From assembly GCF_003945595.2 (NCBI RefSeq), contig NW_024104452.1:1-64000 (forward strand): 64,000 bases of DNA, in the 5' to 3' direction. Positions within the stretch are counted from its first letter, which is position 1; the number at the start of each line of letters is the position of its first letter. This DNA is from Pipra filicauda (Eukaryota; Chordata; Aves; Passeriformes; Pipridae). A program made the position numbers and the translations under genes. Of this stretch, positions 1 to 13,739 are shown in pieces. A model generated the notes under the pieces. That model searched no databases. It was given only the letters and a program-made list of their open reading frames with translations, and was not told the origin of the DNA.

Positions 1-1439
1 CTGTGTGCTTTCAGAAGAACACATCCTCTTAATCCTTGAATTTCCCCAGCAAGCTTTCTCTGGCAATAGGCAAAGACAACATGAGCAATTTAAAGGGAAA
101 AAAAATTTGATGTTATTAGTTGTAGAAGACAGATGTCAAATCAAGCCTATAATGAAGAACAGGACATATGTTAATCAGAGATGCAAATGTGGTTCCATGA
201 TTTAATTTTCGACAGTGGTAGAAATGTAAGTGGAGAGCAAATATATTGGAAATACCAGAACCTGTGCAGAAAATGAGAGAAAAGGCAGGTGAAAATAGAG
301 AAATGTGAATGAGGCTGGTGTTTTTGGGCAGAGTGGTGACAGGAAGAAGGACAGAGGAGAACTGACAGGTGAATGAAAGACTGAGAAATTTGATGTAATG
401 CAGTACCCTTGTAGTGGTTATCTGACCTGAAATTTAGTTTTCCTGGGTCATTTGCTAAACTTGTGTTCCATGGTCCTGCCATAAGGATTTTGAGAACAAG
501 GGTATGGACCCAACATCTCAAATGCAGAGTCCCAGCTGCTTCTGGTTTTGCTGTTCCTTGTGTTTCTGCCAGGGTTTTACAGCGGGAGGTACAGGAGGAG
601 TGGCCGTGCTCAGGAGTGGCCAGCCTCACATGCTGGTTTCTAAGATAAAGATTCTTTTTCGCTGTTGTTTAGCAAACGAAAATCTTGTCTTTTTCATAAT
701 GCTCAAGTGGGTTTGATGTTTGTAAATTGATTTATCACATTGTGTAGCCATGTCGTAGAATTTTTGTTTTATGGAGTGTTAGAGGGTTGGCCTGGTGGTT
801 GTCACAGAGCTGCAGCAATAGAACTTGCAGTGCACTAGGGGCTAGATACAGGGTCATTTGAAATCTGCAAATCCTTACCTTGATTTTGCTGCTTAGCTTA
901 GTCTTTGGAGAAGGAACTTCGGTCTAGTTTAATGTTTCACTTTCTTGAGTACTAAAGAAATTAAAGCTTATCTCGGAAACAGTTACCCTGCTAAACAACA
1001 CAAACTGCTAAGCCACAGAGCACAGCAATAAAGTAGATTGCATTGTAACATAATCCTGAAGACTGTTTAAAGCTTTGATCTGCTTTTTTTAGTTTCTGAA
1101 ACTTTGAACAGAAGTGTAGGTGCAGTTCTGAGAGTCAAGAAGCAATCTCTCTCCCAGGATGAGCCAAGGCAGTATGGACTGTTATGGATTTCTTGTTTGT
1201 TTTTCAGCAATTTGAAAATCCTTTCAATCAAGAAGTCCTTGATTGAAATGGTCAAATTTGATTTATTTATGTTTACTTCAGTCTAATTCAGTGACCTTGG
1301 TTCCTGTTGGAGAAAGGGGGTGCCAAAGATCATTTTAATTTAAGAGTACTGTTTGCCAGTCTTACTGTGAAGCAAAAGTAAAAGAGACATACAATAAATT
1401 ACCATATTTATGCAATTTTTATGCAATAAATTACATATT

Positions 1440-1516
1440 TATGCAAAAACTGGGAAGGAGCTGGCAACCTTGATGATTTTGAGGAACTGGCAACCTTGAT
1501 GATTCTGTGATTCTGT
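1440..1516 (+). mobile_element. CR1 LINE 3'-end remnant with tandem duplication
   Basis: The segment ends in two copies of the avian CR1 tail octamer (ATTCTGTG-like) at about 1500-1516. Before that comes a phrase resembling the CR1 3' untranslated end, with CAACCTTGATGATT. About 26 bp of it (GGAACTGGCAACCTTGATGATT and close variants) occurs twice head to tail, so the remnant carries a small tandem duplication. The tail orientation puts the element in sense with APP. It is too short and diverged to assign a subfamily. A chance match to the tail motif is possible. Confidence 0.5.
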
Positions 1517-4500
1517 AAGTGGGTTGGGATATCTGCTGGCAAGATGCACGATGCAGAGGGACATGTGCATGTTCCAGCTGCACAGTGGTTTGGATTGGAA
1601 AACAGGTGCAGAGCTACAGTCCTTACTTTGTCCTTTAAAATTCAGAATCAACACATCTCAGAGGATTCATAATTGACTTGAACTTAAGTTTATTCAGATG
1701 TTCCCTTTGCTTGTGCCTTTGAGTGCTTGGAAATGCACACCCTGTTTCTGCTTGAGAATAATATCTCAGTATATTGGTGTGGAAGTTTTATTGGATATGA
1801 TTGGACTTTGTTATACCACAACAGTGCTGTTCTCTAGGCGTTGACAGCACTGTGGTCACTTGAGTCACTGGGAGCAATCTGAAGTGATTTCTCCATTTGG
1901 CAACCATCCTAATCCTCTTGAGATTGTTATTTTGTAGAAGGGGGGGGAAGCTTTTCATTTTTCTGACTTTCTTGGAGTTGGTGGATTCAGTATTTCTGTT
2001 AGAGAAGTTGGTGTCAGGGTTCCCACTGGCTTCAGTGGAGCATGCAGTCCAAAGCCTCGAAAAACATTTTGCCATCTGTGTGGGAACAGACTGCAGGAGG
2101 AAGAAAGCTGGCAAGAAAATGTTCAGCTTCTTTTTTGGTGGGGGATGGAGCACTAAGACAGTATGTTCTTTGGTTTGCACGCTTCAGAGCTGCTCCTGGT
2201 AAAAGTACAGATGCGTTTAGGCAGCCCAGTGACTGAGAACTTCATACATGTGGAGCTTTGGTGCTTAGATACCTATTGACGAGCAGCTTCTGTCAGAACT
2301 TTTCTCCTCCCTCATGTCTGCCAAGTTCAATAGCCAGCTCTGCAGCATTGTTCATTACCTATAAGTGGGAAAAATGCCCCAAAAGCTTTAGCCCCTAACC
2401 TGTGCTGTGCGCACAGCGTGGAGAATGTGAGCAGTGGGGCTTGCTGAGTAAGTGCAAAGACAAAGCATGGGTCTGCTGTGGTAATGCAGCAACAGAGAGG
2501 GATATTCTGCTACGTGGGTTTTCATTCTGAAAAGAACAGTAATAAGATGTTATAATTTTACTAAAAAAGAGTGCAAAACTGGTGTTAGGCTGCTGAAGTG
2601 CCCTGGGAGATGCTGCATGTGTACTTGTAGTCTCAGACCTAGGACTGACTCAGTCTGCCACTACTGACCTTGTGCCTGTGTGTGTGTGTGCACTCCGGCA
2701 GACTTGGAAGTCTGGTGTAGAAAAGGGATGGTAGCACTTTGCTGGGTGTAGCACATTTGATGATGCCAATTTAATTTCTTGCTTTGCTTTCAGTCTGGCA
2801 TTTACTCCAGGACTCCAGGACACAGCTTCATCTCAAGGATTGTTGGCTAAAATCCCTTGTTCTCAAAAAGGGGGATGACTGGGAGATTGTCCTGTTAAAT
2901 ACCCGTATGGACAATAATTCAGGGTCTCAACATGATGGCTTACTACTTTAGCAGCCACAGCATTTAGGAGAAAAGTTGGGTTAGTTGGGTTTTCAGTCCA
3001 GTTTAGCAACTGGATATGAAGGCACTGACTAGTTTACTAAAATAAACCAGAATATTTACATCTTTCTCGGACAAATTTCCAAGCTTTGTTGCAAAGGTGT
3101 TTGCAGGTGGTAGTCTTAGAGACCCTCCTTCTCTTTTCCTGTCATGAAGCAAAATTGGAGAAACAGTAAGGACAGTTTGAGTAAAAGTGAATTCTAAATG
3201 AATTGACCTTTGATGCTTTTAATGGTTAATGAAGATTTCTTAATATCCTGTTGGGCATTAGCTTTCAGTGATGCTTTGTGAGTATTATCAAAGACATGAG
3301 CAGTAGATACTGTTTCCTATAAAGCAGAATTTGTAGCATATGTGTATTAACTGCATACTCTATCATAAGGGGTCTTTTGCATTTGAAAATTACTTCAGTC
3401 TTCAATATAATGTAAGTTTAAAATAAAATCCTGAGTAAGTCGATGTGGGTCTGGTCAGACTGAAGTACATTTTTTCAGCTTATTCAACTTTCGTACTGGA
3501 ATTTATTGCCTGTGTTTTGGAGCATTGTTATTTGAAACACAGACACATGTGAAACCTGAAAGACTAATGAAGTTCTGTCTTGGTAGTGGCTCCAAATTGA
3601 AGTTCACATGACTAGACAGGTCTTCAGAAAATGCTTAGTGACAGTTTCTATTGATGAGCTTTCATGGTGAATTTCATTTAATCTGAGTTATAGTTAATAT
3701 TGGTACTGGACGTAGGAAGTGCCTGATTTATCTTCAGCCATGTATTTGCAGGTTACTGTCCTAAGAGAGCAGTTTGCAGGCAGAATTGCTGTATCTGTGA
3801 AAGGCAGTGGTAAGGTACTTCTGATTACTCTTGATAAAGATGTTATAAGAAAGAACTTGGAGAAAAACACAAATTTATAAATATTTTTCAAGAAATGATT
3901 GATTTTATTTCTTTGGAAAGAAAACCTTTATCCTATTTTTGCTGACACTAAATATTCTCTGTTTGTATTTTAAAACTATGGTCTGTATAATGTATATCTC
4001 ATCCACAAGAACAAGAATGATTTAAAAAATTGCTGTTTGATTTATAAAGAAAAAAAAATGCAGTGTCATCTTAGAGCTGCTCAGGTAATTACGTTAGGTA
4101 TCCTGTTTAAAGGACCAAGGCAGGGAAATATAAAACACTAAATACACGTCTCCTGTGTTCACAAACAAGAAATGTTACTGATCTGAATGTTTTTTTTTTC
4201 TGTAAATGTGCTCCCTATAGCTTCATTCCTCATGCTCAACTTCTAATTTTCTTCTTTTTTGTTTTGAGGTTAACTTTTATTTTAGAATATCAGATGGTCC
4301 ATTTCTAACTCAAAGATTTCCCTGACTTTTTCTGAATTGCTTTCACTGCAAGACTAAACCTTGCAGGGCTTTCCTGTGTGCTGGATGGTGGAGTACAACC
4401 ACTGTTTCAGAATATGACCTTGTATTACCAATTCACATTCTTGGTACTAGAGCCTGAAGCTGATTTCATGGAAAGGGAAATCACCACCACGTTTGTCTCT

Positions 4501-5745
4501 TGGGGCATGCATGCAACTGAATCTGGGCTCTCAGAGTAATAAATTACCCTTTGGCTACTTCCGCAGTAAACTCAAGAATGCATAAATTAATTAGATTATG
4601 GAAAATGAGTTCTCAGGCCTGTTACTTTGTGACAGTTCTTGCATGGCCTCGAAGACAACTTTGACATAAAGTAGGTCCTTTCGTCAGCAGCAGAACTTAA
4701 AAACACTTGAATAGAGAACAATTTGTTTTTCAAGTATATTTTCATAGGTCTTATGCTACAGCCTAGGTATGTTTTGTACTGTGATCTCAACAAACATAAC
4801 TCAGTCACATATGTTCCCATTTGATAGAAAGGCGGGAGGTTTCTTTGGGTGAAGCTTGTGAAACTAGTTCAGTTTAGTAATTTGGTGGTGTAAAATGCAT
4901 ATTATAGCCCATTTATACTGATGATTTCTTTGAGAAGGAAATAGTAAATTTCCACGTGTAGTGGTTTTTGCAAAGCTGTTTTGTTGTTTTACTTCATGCC
5001 TTCAGAACAGTACTTCCTCTTTGGGCAGAAATTGCTGGCACAAGATCTACTTCTTTCCCTCGCTGGCCCTTTCTGAAACGGATCATGCTTGAGATGAAAT
5101 GCAGAGTTTCATCTTCCTTATGATAATACCACAAAAAGAAAGGTCAGACTTTGTTGTTTGGTTTTGTGGGGTTTTTTGTTTGTTTGTTTGTTTTTCTTCG
5201 CATGTTTGCTTTTTTAGAATAGTAAGGACTGAAGATCCACATCAGCTGAGCCTTTACTGCCGTCCCTTGGATGCGGGTGCTGTAGCCAACACAATTATAT
5301 TTAAGCACTCTCCTTATGTGTTAGTTGTCTGATGCAGATCACTGGCACTTGGTATATTGATGTGATGGAGGAGCTGCTGCCAGGACAGCCCTTTGCCTCA
5401 CTTCTCTCCCACAGCCTGCAGGAGAACCTGTAAAACCAGACCCAGGCTCTCTAGCTGCTTACACTGTCCCACCTTCCTTGATCTGGTGATACAGTGCCTC
5501 AGGCAACCCTTAAAGAGGGAAGTGGGTGGATGAAATCTGATATCATGCCTAAAGGAAGAGATTTTTGTTATTGTTTTTAAACTACTTCTGGCTACATGTT
5601 TTTTCCCTCTTGGGAGGACAGCAGCACTTGTCCTTTGTACATATGTTATTTTGAGATAAAAATACTCTGTTAGCTTGATTAGGTATTATTCTTTCTCACG
5701 GCTCCAGTACTTAACCTTATTTGTGGAGAAATTTAATTAAAGAGT

Positions 5746-5853
5746 GCAAAAACATAAAAAACAAAACAAAACAAAAACAAACAAAAAAACCCCACAAAAA
5801 ACCCCCCAAAAACCCCCAAACAAACAACAACAAAAAACCAAAACAAAAAACCC
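5746..5853. repeat. A/C-rich low-complexity tract (AAAAC-like)
   Basis: About 105 bp made almost entirely of A and C, with AAAAC, AAAC and ACCCC units and runs of up to seven A. It resembles a degenerate poly(A)-derived microsatellite. It is roughly complementary in composition to the T/G-rich tract at 60532-60660 before exon 6. The 61- and 64-residue ORFs across it are low-complexity artefacts. Confidence 0.85.
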
Positions 5854-6689
5854 TACTGCCTCAAAGCCAAAACTTTTTAAATGCTTCTGGTGATGCCGTA
5901 GAGTAACAGGCAGATGTAGTTTCATCTTCAAGCAGAGTGAATCTATGAACAGGTTTGTGGTGACATGACAAAGTAGACTCTCTGTGAATATGAAATTCTG
6001 CCTACGGAGAAGTAAAAGTGTTTTGTTGCACCTGTAAGTGCTTAGAGTGGACAGGGAAGCAGCTTAAAAGAGACTGTAAGTCCAGCCCTGTTTACTCTGA
6101 GGTTTTACAGTATGAGAAGCTGGATATCCTCTGTAATTACATAAGAGAGGCTTTAGAGACCTGATGTGGTAAACAGAGTATTCCTGGCAGGGCCAAGTTT
6201 TTGGTTTGGTTTTCTTGCTGCATACAAACATATTTATACTATAAAATCAAGGACTTGAAAGGCAATGAGGAGAATGTGTTTGACCATGTAGCCTTGTTTC
6301 TGCTTTTATAAGCTTCTGCCTTCCCTGAGTGCAGAAGAAAGTGCTCAGAGAAAGTCACTGTGTCAGTGTTCAGGGTTGAGCAGGCTGCTTCACATCTGGC
6401 AGCTTTTCTGAATGCTTTAATTACAGGGTAAGTGGCAGTCTAGTGGGAAATTCCAGATAAAAGCATGTTAGGGACTTTTGACAGGAGAGATTGTGTATAT
6501 ATTAACCTTCAGGTGGGCAAACCAACCCAGCTGGTCACTGCACTAAAACCAGCTCATGTTTCTACTGCTCTCCATACCCAAAGTACTTGGGATACTATAC
6601 CAAGATTTTGCATGTGCCCTGCTCACAGAGAAAAGCAGTGAGTGAATGTTCTTGTGACCATGGGTAAAACGGCAGCAACATCTTGATGT

Positions 6690-6777
6690 CTGCCCCCATC
6701 ATTCCCCCCCCCATCTGTGGATAATGCCTAGAAGGTTCATCATATCCCCTCTCTCTCACACCCCCCCACACCCCCTG
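6690..6777. repeat. C-rich runs
   Basis: A cluster of cytosine runs, including C9 at about 6704-6712 and C7 and C5 runs near 6760-6776, separated by CA and CT steps. The complementary strand is correspondingly G-rich. No function can be read from the sequence. Confidence 0.75.
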
Positions 6778-8630
6778 TATGTTTTGTTATGTTTCACTTT
6801 CCTTTGTATAGGATAGGATCAGTAAAGAAGGAAACTAGTTTGAGTGTTGAAAAGATTGCTGGCTTTGTGTGCTTGGAGATGAAAATGAACAAATTTAAAA
6901 GATGATTAAGAGAAGAGGACAGAGCATTTGCCTCTTGGAACTTAAGAGTCACTGGGGGTGGGCAGAGAGGTTTGAAACAGGAACCAGCAGGATGCCAACA
7001 TTGAGCAGATGGGAGAGGCAAGAGTTGGGGTGAAAGGAGTGGAAATAGTGGGTGAGTTTTGTGGCATGAAACTCTTGAACAGCGACTCTGTGTGTGACAG
7101 TGAAGCAACTGAGATGTTGGAAAGGATGTTTGGGCCCATTCGCCAGGTGGGCCCAAAGAAATAGTTATAAGAGCAGTATGTGAAACTCCTAGATGAGGCT
7201 GAGGGTTGACTCAGGTAGTGAGACTGCAGCTATTAAAAATTGAGGGATGTTATGGATGGATGCTTGGGGATGTGACTGAAGGTAAGAAGTAGTATGTCTC
7301 TGGAAACTTGTCCTGAGAATTTGGAATTAAAAGAAAAAAATTCTCTGTCTAGTTTGGAAGACATTCAGCCTGGGATTACTTATTTATGCTAGGTAATTGC
7401 GTGGGGTTTTGATTTTAGGAATTGATTACTTCCATTTCGTTTTAAACTGCAGGGTTAAAAGGGTATATACATACACTCTTCCCAAATGGCAGCTGGAAAT
7501 TAGTTCAAATACCTGAGATGTCATGCTGATTAACTTGCAACAGCAGACATCTGGGACTCGTGGTACCGGGGCAGAGCTGTTCCTTCTTGGTTGCCTTGCT
7601 GCTTCTCTTGTTGGCCCATGACAGAGAATTTGAAAGCTGCTCCAATGCAGCTAGTGCCGTTTGACTCTCCTTTTGTAATTCCCCCTGAGCAAGTGAAGGC
7701 ATTGCTTGGGTCACAGAGAATGACAGAAAAAACTGGGATGCCAGCTAGCCCTGTAGCTTCACTTCTGTGTGTAGAAGGGAGCCTAGGAGCGAGTAGCTGA
7801 GCATCACAGGGCACAGCTGAAGCAGCAGAGATGTGGCAGAGAAGGAAAGGTGTTCCTGCTGACCGCGGGAGCATGCTGGGCAGAGGGATGATGGTTCCTG
7901 GGCAGGGGGCTGCCATAGGGAGAGCTGTGTTAGGCAATGCTGACTGTGTAAATACCAGAGAAAAACTGGAGGAGGCTAGGATGTGGTGGCTGGGAGATAG
8001 CCAGCGTGGCAATATGGAGTTCATCTCTTGTCAAGCACAACAGCTGCTGTCTTGGACCTCTGGGGCTCTCTGGACTAGTAAAGTTGACCACATGTGGTGT
8101 TTTTCTGTTGGTGTGTTAAAATCTCTCTAAACTTTGCATGTCTTCTGTTCTCCCTCTTGCCTGATGATTCAGTGCAGGGGTTATGCCCATGCCTCTAACA
8201 ACTCTTGAGTCCATGCAGAGGACTGCAGAGTTCACATACCACAGGTTTACTGGGCTTTATTTATGGTTTTGGTGGGTGTTGCTTCACATGGTTAGCCTGC
8301 AGGTCTGATCAAGAGTTATGGCAAGAGCAGGTGCATGGAAGGCAAGGGTTAAAAATCATAACTTGAGCCAGCAGCTGCTGGAGAAACAGGCAAAATAATT
8401 ACATAAGCTGGTTGAAGCATGTGGCAACATAAAATGCAATAAGCATCCGTAGTTCCATATGGTAAGTGTGTGCAATTTAACATTTGGGTTTTTTTCTTTA
8501 CCTGTAAATAAGAGCATTCAAGGAAGGGTCTTTACGCAAGAGTTTGTGATGCTCATGTTCTTTATCTGTGGAGGTTTTTTAGTTTGGCATAATTTTTAGC
8601 ATTTAAGTTACACGACTTTGCAGCAACAAG

Positions 8631-8700
8631 TTAAAAAACCTCAAACAACAAAACCAAACCAAGAGAAAAAGAAACCCACAGAAAAACCCAACAAACAACC
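8631..8700. repeat. A/C-rich low-complexity tract
   Basis: About 70 bp of AAC, AAAC and AAACC units with scattered G. It is similar in make-up to the tract at 5746-5853 but more diverged. Confidence 0.65.
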
Positions 8701-9824
8701 AGATGAAAATTTCCTGCTTCTTGAGTCCCAGTTCTGAGTTTAACTTAGTCAGTGAAGATTCAATGTTACCTTACACCAAGACCCACTGTAGTAATATAGA
8801 AAAGTTGTTGTAAAAACCAGTAATAAACTATTTTTACATTGAGACTTATAATACTTTTATTTTGCATATAGCTGTCTGTTCTCCAGACACAGACTGCAGG
8901 GCTGAGAACAGGGCATTTCATTCAGGGTTGATGGTGCTTGTGTCACTGCTGCTCATGTGACACCACTCCTGGGACTCTGCAGTGTCGCTGCTTCCGAAGG
9001 CACAGAGTGGAAAGGTTGCAGAGACACAGAAATCATTGTCATATCCTTCCTCTGCATGGACATGCCAAACATGTGGAAATGAGTGCAGCAGGTCTGCTTG
9101 TTACTGCTCTTCAGTAACACATCAGTGCAAAATACTGGGAAGCATGTATATACTTTAGAAAGGAATAGAAATAGGTTTTGATCCAACTATAATTTGTTGA
9201 TCTGGAACTGAGGGCTTGTTTTCATAGTTGAAGCATTGTTTAGCTGTCCTTCAGATGTGATTGCTGCCAAAGGATGTTTTCCACAGGCAATTTTAAGACC
9301 ACAGTCTTCCTAAACATTGGTTATTAAATGTGTATGTTCTTTTGTGCTTGTAGTAACTGTTTGCAGATTACTTCACTGAAGTGATAAAAACCCACTTCTT
9401 TGCTCATTTCAAACAGAGGCAAATGGTTACCTCTGTCACATCTGTGATTTTTGTTTACAATTTTAAAAAGCAAATTGTCTGATAATTGCTGTGAACAGTT
9501 CTCAGTATTTAAAGTAACATCGATACTGTAAGTATAGTATATTTAAAGCACAAAGTCACATGGTTCAGCTGGAAGTAAACTTGTCCACAGACTAACTTGT
9601 GTGGTTGTTTGTTGTTTTTCTTTTTTGGGGAAGGCTGTGGGAGGACAGCACAGGGGAAAGTCTGGATGTAATCAAACTGTATCCTAGTTTGAGTTATCTT
9701 CCCCTGTCAAAGTGTTCATATGATCCAAGTTGCTAAAGATGCAACTGCTAAAACCACCCTCATTTTTGTTCTGACTATTTATAGCTGTAACTTCTTAATT
9801 TCTTTTATCTGTATGAATATTCCT

Positions 9825-9843
9825 GGGGGGGGGGGGAGGGGGG
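9825..9843 (+). repeat. Poly-G run, G12-A-G6
   Basis: Twelve consecutive G residues, one A, then six more G residues on the APP sense strand. The run could form a G-quadruplex in DNA or in pre-mRNA. Long homopolymers are also prone to length polymorphism and sequencing error, so the exact count is uncertain. Confidence 0.85.
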
Positions 9844-12134
9844 ATTCAACTTGCCAGAAGTTAACTGGAAGCATCACACAGCTGATACACATTTTAGTCC
9901 TAAATCCATCTGTAATCAGAGCTAGTAGTGGTAAACACAAGTATAAGTAAGATTATATGAAATTCTCAGAAGCCTGACTGGCTTTTTAGATTATTGTTTC
10001 TGCAGTCGGTATATAAGGAGAGCTGGTAATGTCAGTGGAAGTAAATGAACTGTAACTCTTGATTGCCAGTTAAATTTTCTAGATTAAGTTGATCTCTGTT
10101 TCTTCTGTGGTTTCTTTTAAGATGTATTAAGGGAATTGCTCTACAGCAAGTTGTGATAATTTTGAAAGTTTGAATCTCCTGCAACTTTGTAGCACTGCTC
10201 ATGCGGACTCTCTAGAAGGAACACTGGCTCATTAGGGACACTATAAATAAATATGAGGCTCATTTTTCTGTGCCACTAAGTAGGTCCCACTTCAATTCAG
10301 AGCAAATACCTTATGTAAGTCTAGTGAGGGGAACTTTCCTCAGCACATACACTGGCATTAACCTATTGATAATGAAATTCAAAGCCTGTTTTCTCTCGTG
10401 AAGGGTGAACGGAGCTTTGTGTGACCTGTCAGAGGAAATTAGGAGTTTAGTAACTGATGTAGAAGCAGAAGAAGAGGCCCCTTTGTGTTTCTTTGTCCTT
10501 GCGTACTTTTGACAAATACTGTTAACTGCTTAGAATTTGGTTCACTGTACTAACCACCAGTTAAAATGGTGGTTTGGGGAAATAGTAAAAATAAAAGTAA
10601 TAAATTATTTCCCTCTCTAATCTTATTGTTTCAGTGAGGCCCTACACTAATAGTGCACTCTTACTCATTAGAAATTCACCTCAGGAAAGCAACTGAGCGT
10701 GTCTGTTCTCAATGATCAAAATCCTACTTTCTGTTGCTTTAAAGCTATGTGCATCTTCATGTGGATGAATAAATTGGTTTGATTTTTTTGTCTTAATTTT
10801 TTTCTGAAACATTCCAGTTCAGCCATTGTGAAATGTTTTTAGTTGTCTTCATTTAAGGCATCTACTTCCTCTGTCAGTGACAAGTGACACTTAACCGTGA
10901 GGAATGTTATGATGTCCCCGATGAGAAGGTGTTGGTGTCACTGTGATATATCAAGCACATGGCTTGTGACAGCACCCAGTGTTACATAACTATGGGCTGT
11001 AATTACTGGAATGTGATATTTGCAGAGGTACGAACCTGGAAGAGTGCAACATGGCAGTGCTAAAGGCAGTGTCCAGAGAAAATCAAATCTTTCTCTTGCA
11101 GTGTCTTTGTTAGCTCTTGAGGCAGCTCTGGTGCCTTGTGGTGTAATATTTACACAGCAGTTAAGGTGTGAAGTTTCCTGCTGTGTGACCTCCTAATCCA
11201 TTTTGGCAGTGCTGTGACAGGAGTCAAGAGCATGAGCGTGTGCAGATATGTTTGGTGGAACTGAGGGGACCCAAGGGAAAAGATATAGAACTTGAGGAAG
11301 AAAGGGGAACTTTCCTTGAACCTTGCTGTTTAAGTTCAGAGTTCAGGATTTGAAGCACTGATGGAGCAAGGGGGAGCTGCAAGTTCCTTTGGAGCCATTT
11401 TCAGCGAGCAGTGTGAAAATAGTGCTCTGTTTGTAACGTGGAGGATGACCATCAGCCTCAGTCACAAAAAGATCAAAGCAAAGCTGCAGTCTTCTGAGGG
11501 CAGGAAACTTTCCCTCTTTAACTCTTCAGTTTAGCCCTGTGGTCTTTATTGAATTGTGCTGTATCTCGTGTGCTGGGTTAACATCCAAGGCTGCACCTTC
11601 AGCCTCCCCGATGCTTCAGCCGTCGGCTGTAGTGAGCTGAAAGTGCTGTCAAAACTGGCAGAGATCTATCAGATGGCTTCTTTGAAGTGCTTGCACAAGG
11701 CAAGAAGTATCTGATTAAAAAATTCTATTTTGTAATAGAAGGCAGGGTTAACATTCAAACTGTATAGCGTTGTTTAAGCAGTGTTTCGTTCTGTAGTCAT
11801 TTCCTTGGCATTGTTACTGTACCTGCCCTTGTTTTGTGCATTAGGCTGTTAATATAGTTTGATTTTACAATTGTACTAGCCCCTTCCTGTCTCTTCATGT
11901 AAGTTAGAATTATATCCAATTATTTCCAATCATGCATTGATTACTTTCTGTTGTTCCCATGCATGTGGACCAGAGCATAATCATTCGAAGACTACTGATC
12001 TCATATGTGAGAATGCTGTAGTGTTGTTTGTTAGTGTCTTTTAAAGTTTGAGACTTTTGCTCAAGCTGCAGTGAAATAGCCTACTTGTTTCATTTTTTGC
12101 CAGAGTTAGATTTTAGCCTTTGTTCAGGGGAGTG

Positions 12135-12347
12135 CCTTCTCATCACAAAAAGTCTTGAATTTGGGCTCTCCTTGAAGACTTTTGCTCAGAACAAACTAGT
12201 CCCGTAGAGCCTCAGTAGTATCAACAATGATATTCTGCAGGTTTAGAAATACCCATTTCATGTTGTTACAAACATACATCGTATCTAGAAACTTTACTGA
12301 CAATAAAACCTCCCTGCTACTTAATGCAGGTTTTGCACACCTGCTGT
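12135..12347 (+). repeat. Inverted repeat, left arm (upstream of APP exon 3)
   Basis: This 213-bp segment is repeated in reverse complement at 14859-15071, on the other side of exon 3. By eye there are about 25 mismatches and no gaps. The outer half (12135-12240) is about 95% identical and the inner half about 81%. The two arms are either two copies of one interspersed repeat family in opposite orientation or a local inverted duplication. I recognise no transposon protein or known tail motif in them. The arm lies about 1.4 kb before the exon 3 acceptor. Confidence 0.9.
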
Positions 12348-13739
12348 GAGCTTGGTGGAGATCCATGATTCGGAAAAATCAGCAGGGCTGTTGAGGTTCT
12401 TACAGGGGTTTTTCAGGCAGTGGTTTTGGACTCTCAGAATTCACCAATCTTAACGCAGCTCTCTCTATTTTGGATTATGTTCCTTCTCTACAGGATGTTT
12501 TTGGAGCATCTGCAATTACTTCAGACTTGTTCCTTGTTTTGCTTTTCCACTGGTAGGTACGAGTAGACAGTAGTTTTCAGTGCACCTAAATCCTCAGATT
12601 TGGCACACTTGGAAATTGGTTAGGATTGCTAGAGAAAAAGCAAAGGAAAACTATAACCTTCTTCTGAGTTTGATGTTAGGGCTGGTAGATAGCCAGTTTG
12701 AAAAATGAAAAGCAAGAGCCATGGGCTATGTCAGCAGCTGCTGTGGTGCAGTGAGTTGGGAGCGTGGAGTGAAGCAGCAGGGGCTGAGTGTCCACGCTGA
12801 GTACACTTGGCAGGCTTTGCCTTGGCTGGCCCTGGCCTGCTGGTGTGGGCTAACCACTCATTTGGTGTGCTCCAGGAGCACATGTTCCTGTTAAGTGGTA
12901 TCCATAAGGATGTGGTTTGTGTGCTCTGAAATTCCTTCCCAGTGTAGTGGGAGGTAATGTGCTCCTGGTGGAATGAAATGTGAGTGTGGGAGGTGAGTCT
13001 GCACAGAAGTCAGTGACTAAGACCCATCCTCAGTGAAGGTGGTCATATAAGCCATTATTGACAGTAAAACTGGAAAAGGGGGATGGGATAAAGGGGTTAA
13101 GGGGGATAGAAAGCCGAAGTTGTGGTTTGTCAATAAATTAGTCAACCAGTTTGTTGTGATGGCATGGTCATGGATGTAGAAGTATTGCAGTATTAAGGCA
13201 GATAGAATGTTGATCTCAGCAATTTAGAAATTGGTCATGTAAGCCTAAATAGGAATAACTCATTCAACAGACTGATACTATGCAGGGGGAAAGAATTATG
13301 ATGTTTGTTAAAATGGTTGAGATAAACATAAAGGCATGCTATCAATTTTAGTTGAATGAAGATTATGCCCTGTACATATGGATTTTTGCAATAACTGAGA
13401 CATGGAGGAGAAGGTATTTAACCATGAAACACCTGTTTACCTGATCTTTAGCTTAGTCAAGCATAACTGGCCAAGTTATAATTTTGACAGCCAGCTGTTA
13501 CCATAATTATTCTGAGCTGGCAACCACGTTTTTACTGATGAACAGACACACCAGCTTTCCAGGTAAGTGCACATAGTCGTACTGTGAAGTAAATACATCA
13601 CACAGCAGAACAGAGAGAAGAGAAGAAAAATGAATATTGTGTTGGTGATATCCACATTCCAAACACATGCGACGGTATTGCATGACCTAGAGTGGATATT
13701 TGTGATAACATTTGTCCTTTTTAATACTTTCAACTCCAG

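Larger units (their letters stand above)
1..13739 (+). other. APP: APP intron 2, 3' part
   Basis: This non-coding stretch leads up to the exon 3 acceptor. I see no exon in it. APP exon 2, which should encode the N-terminal half of the growth-factor-like domain, was not recognised here and presumably lies upstream of the window. Contents listed separately are a CR1 3' remnant near 1440-1516, an A/C-rich tract at 5746-5853, C-rich runs at 6690-6777, a second A/C-rich tract at 8631-8700, a G-run at 9825-9843 and the left arm of an inverted repeat at 12135-12347. A short (TG)7 run lies at 2677-2690 and a TTTG run at 5171-5195. The remainder is unremarkable AT-rich sequence. The intron ends in a pyrimidine-rich stretch and AG at 13738-13739. 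Confidence 0.85.

Noticed and set aside
5158..5200. TTTG-rich run as a possible poly(A) tail of an antisense retrocopy
   Set aside because: No coding or SINE-like body is recognisable next to it, so it is simple repeat only.
7530..8024. 164-codon ORF on the - strand in intron 2
   Set aside because: Composition looks random, it overlaps other ORFs in several frames, and it resembles no family.
1..13739. Search for APP exon 2
   Set aside because: No match to the N-terminal growth-factor-like domain sequence was seen by eye. Exon 2 is presumed to lie upstream.
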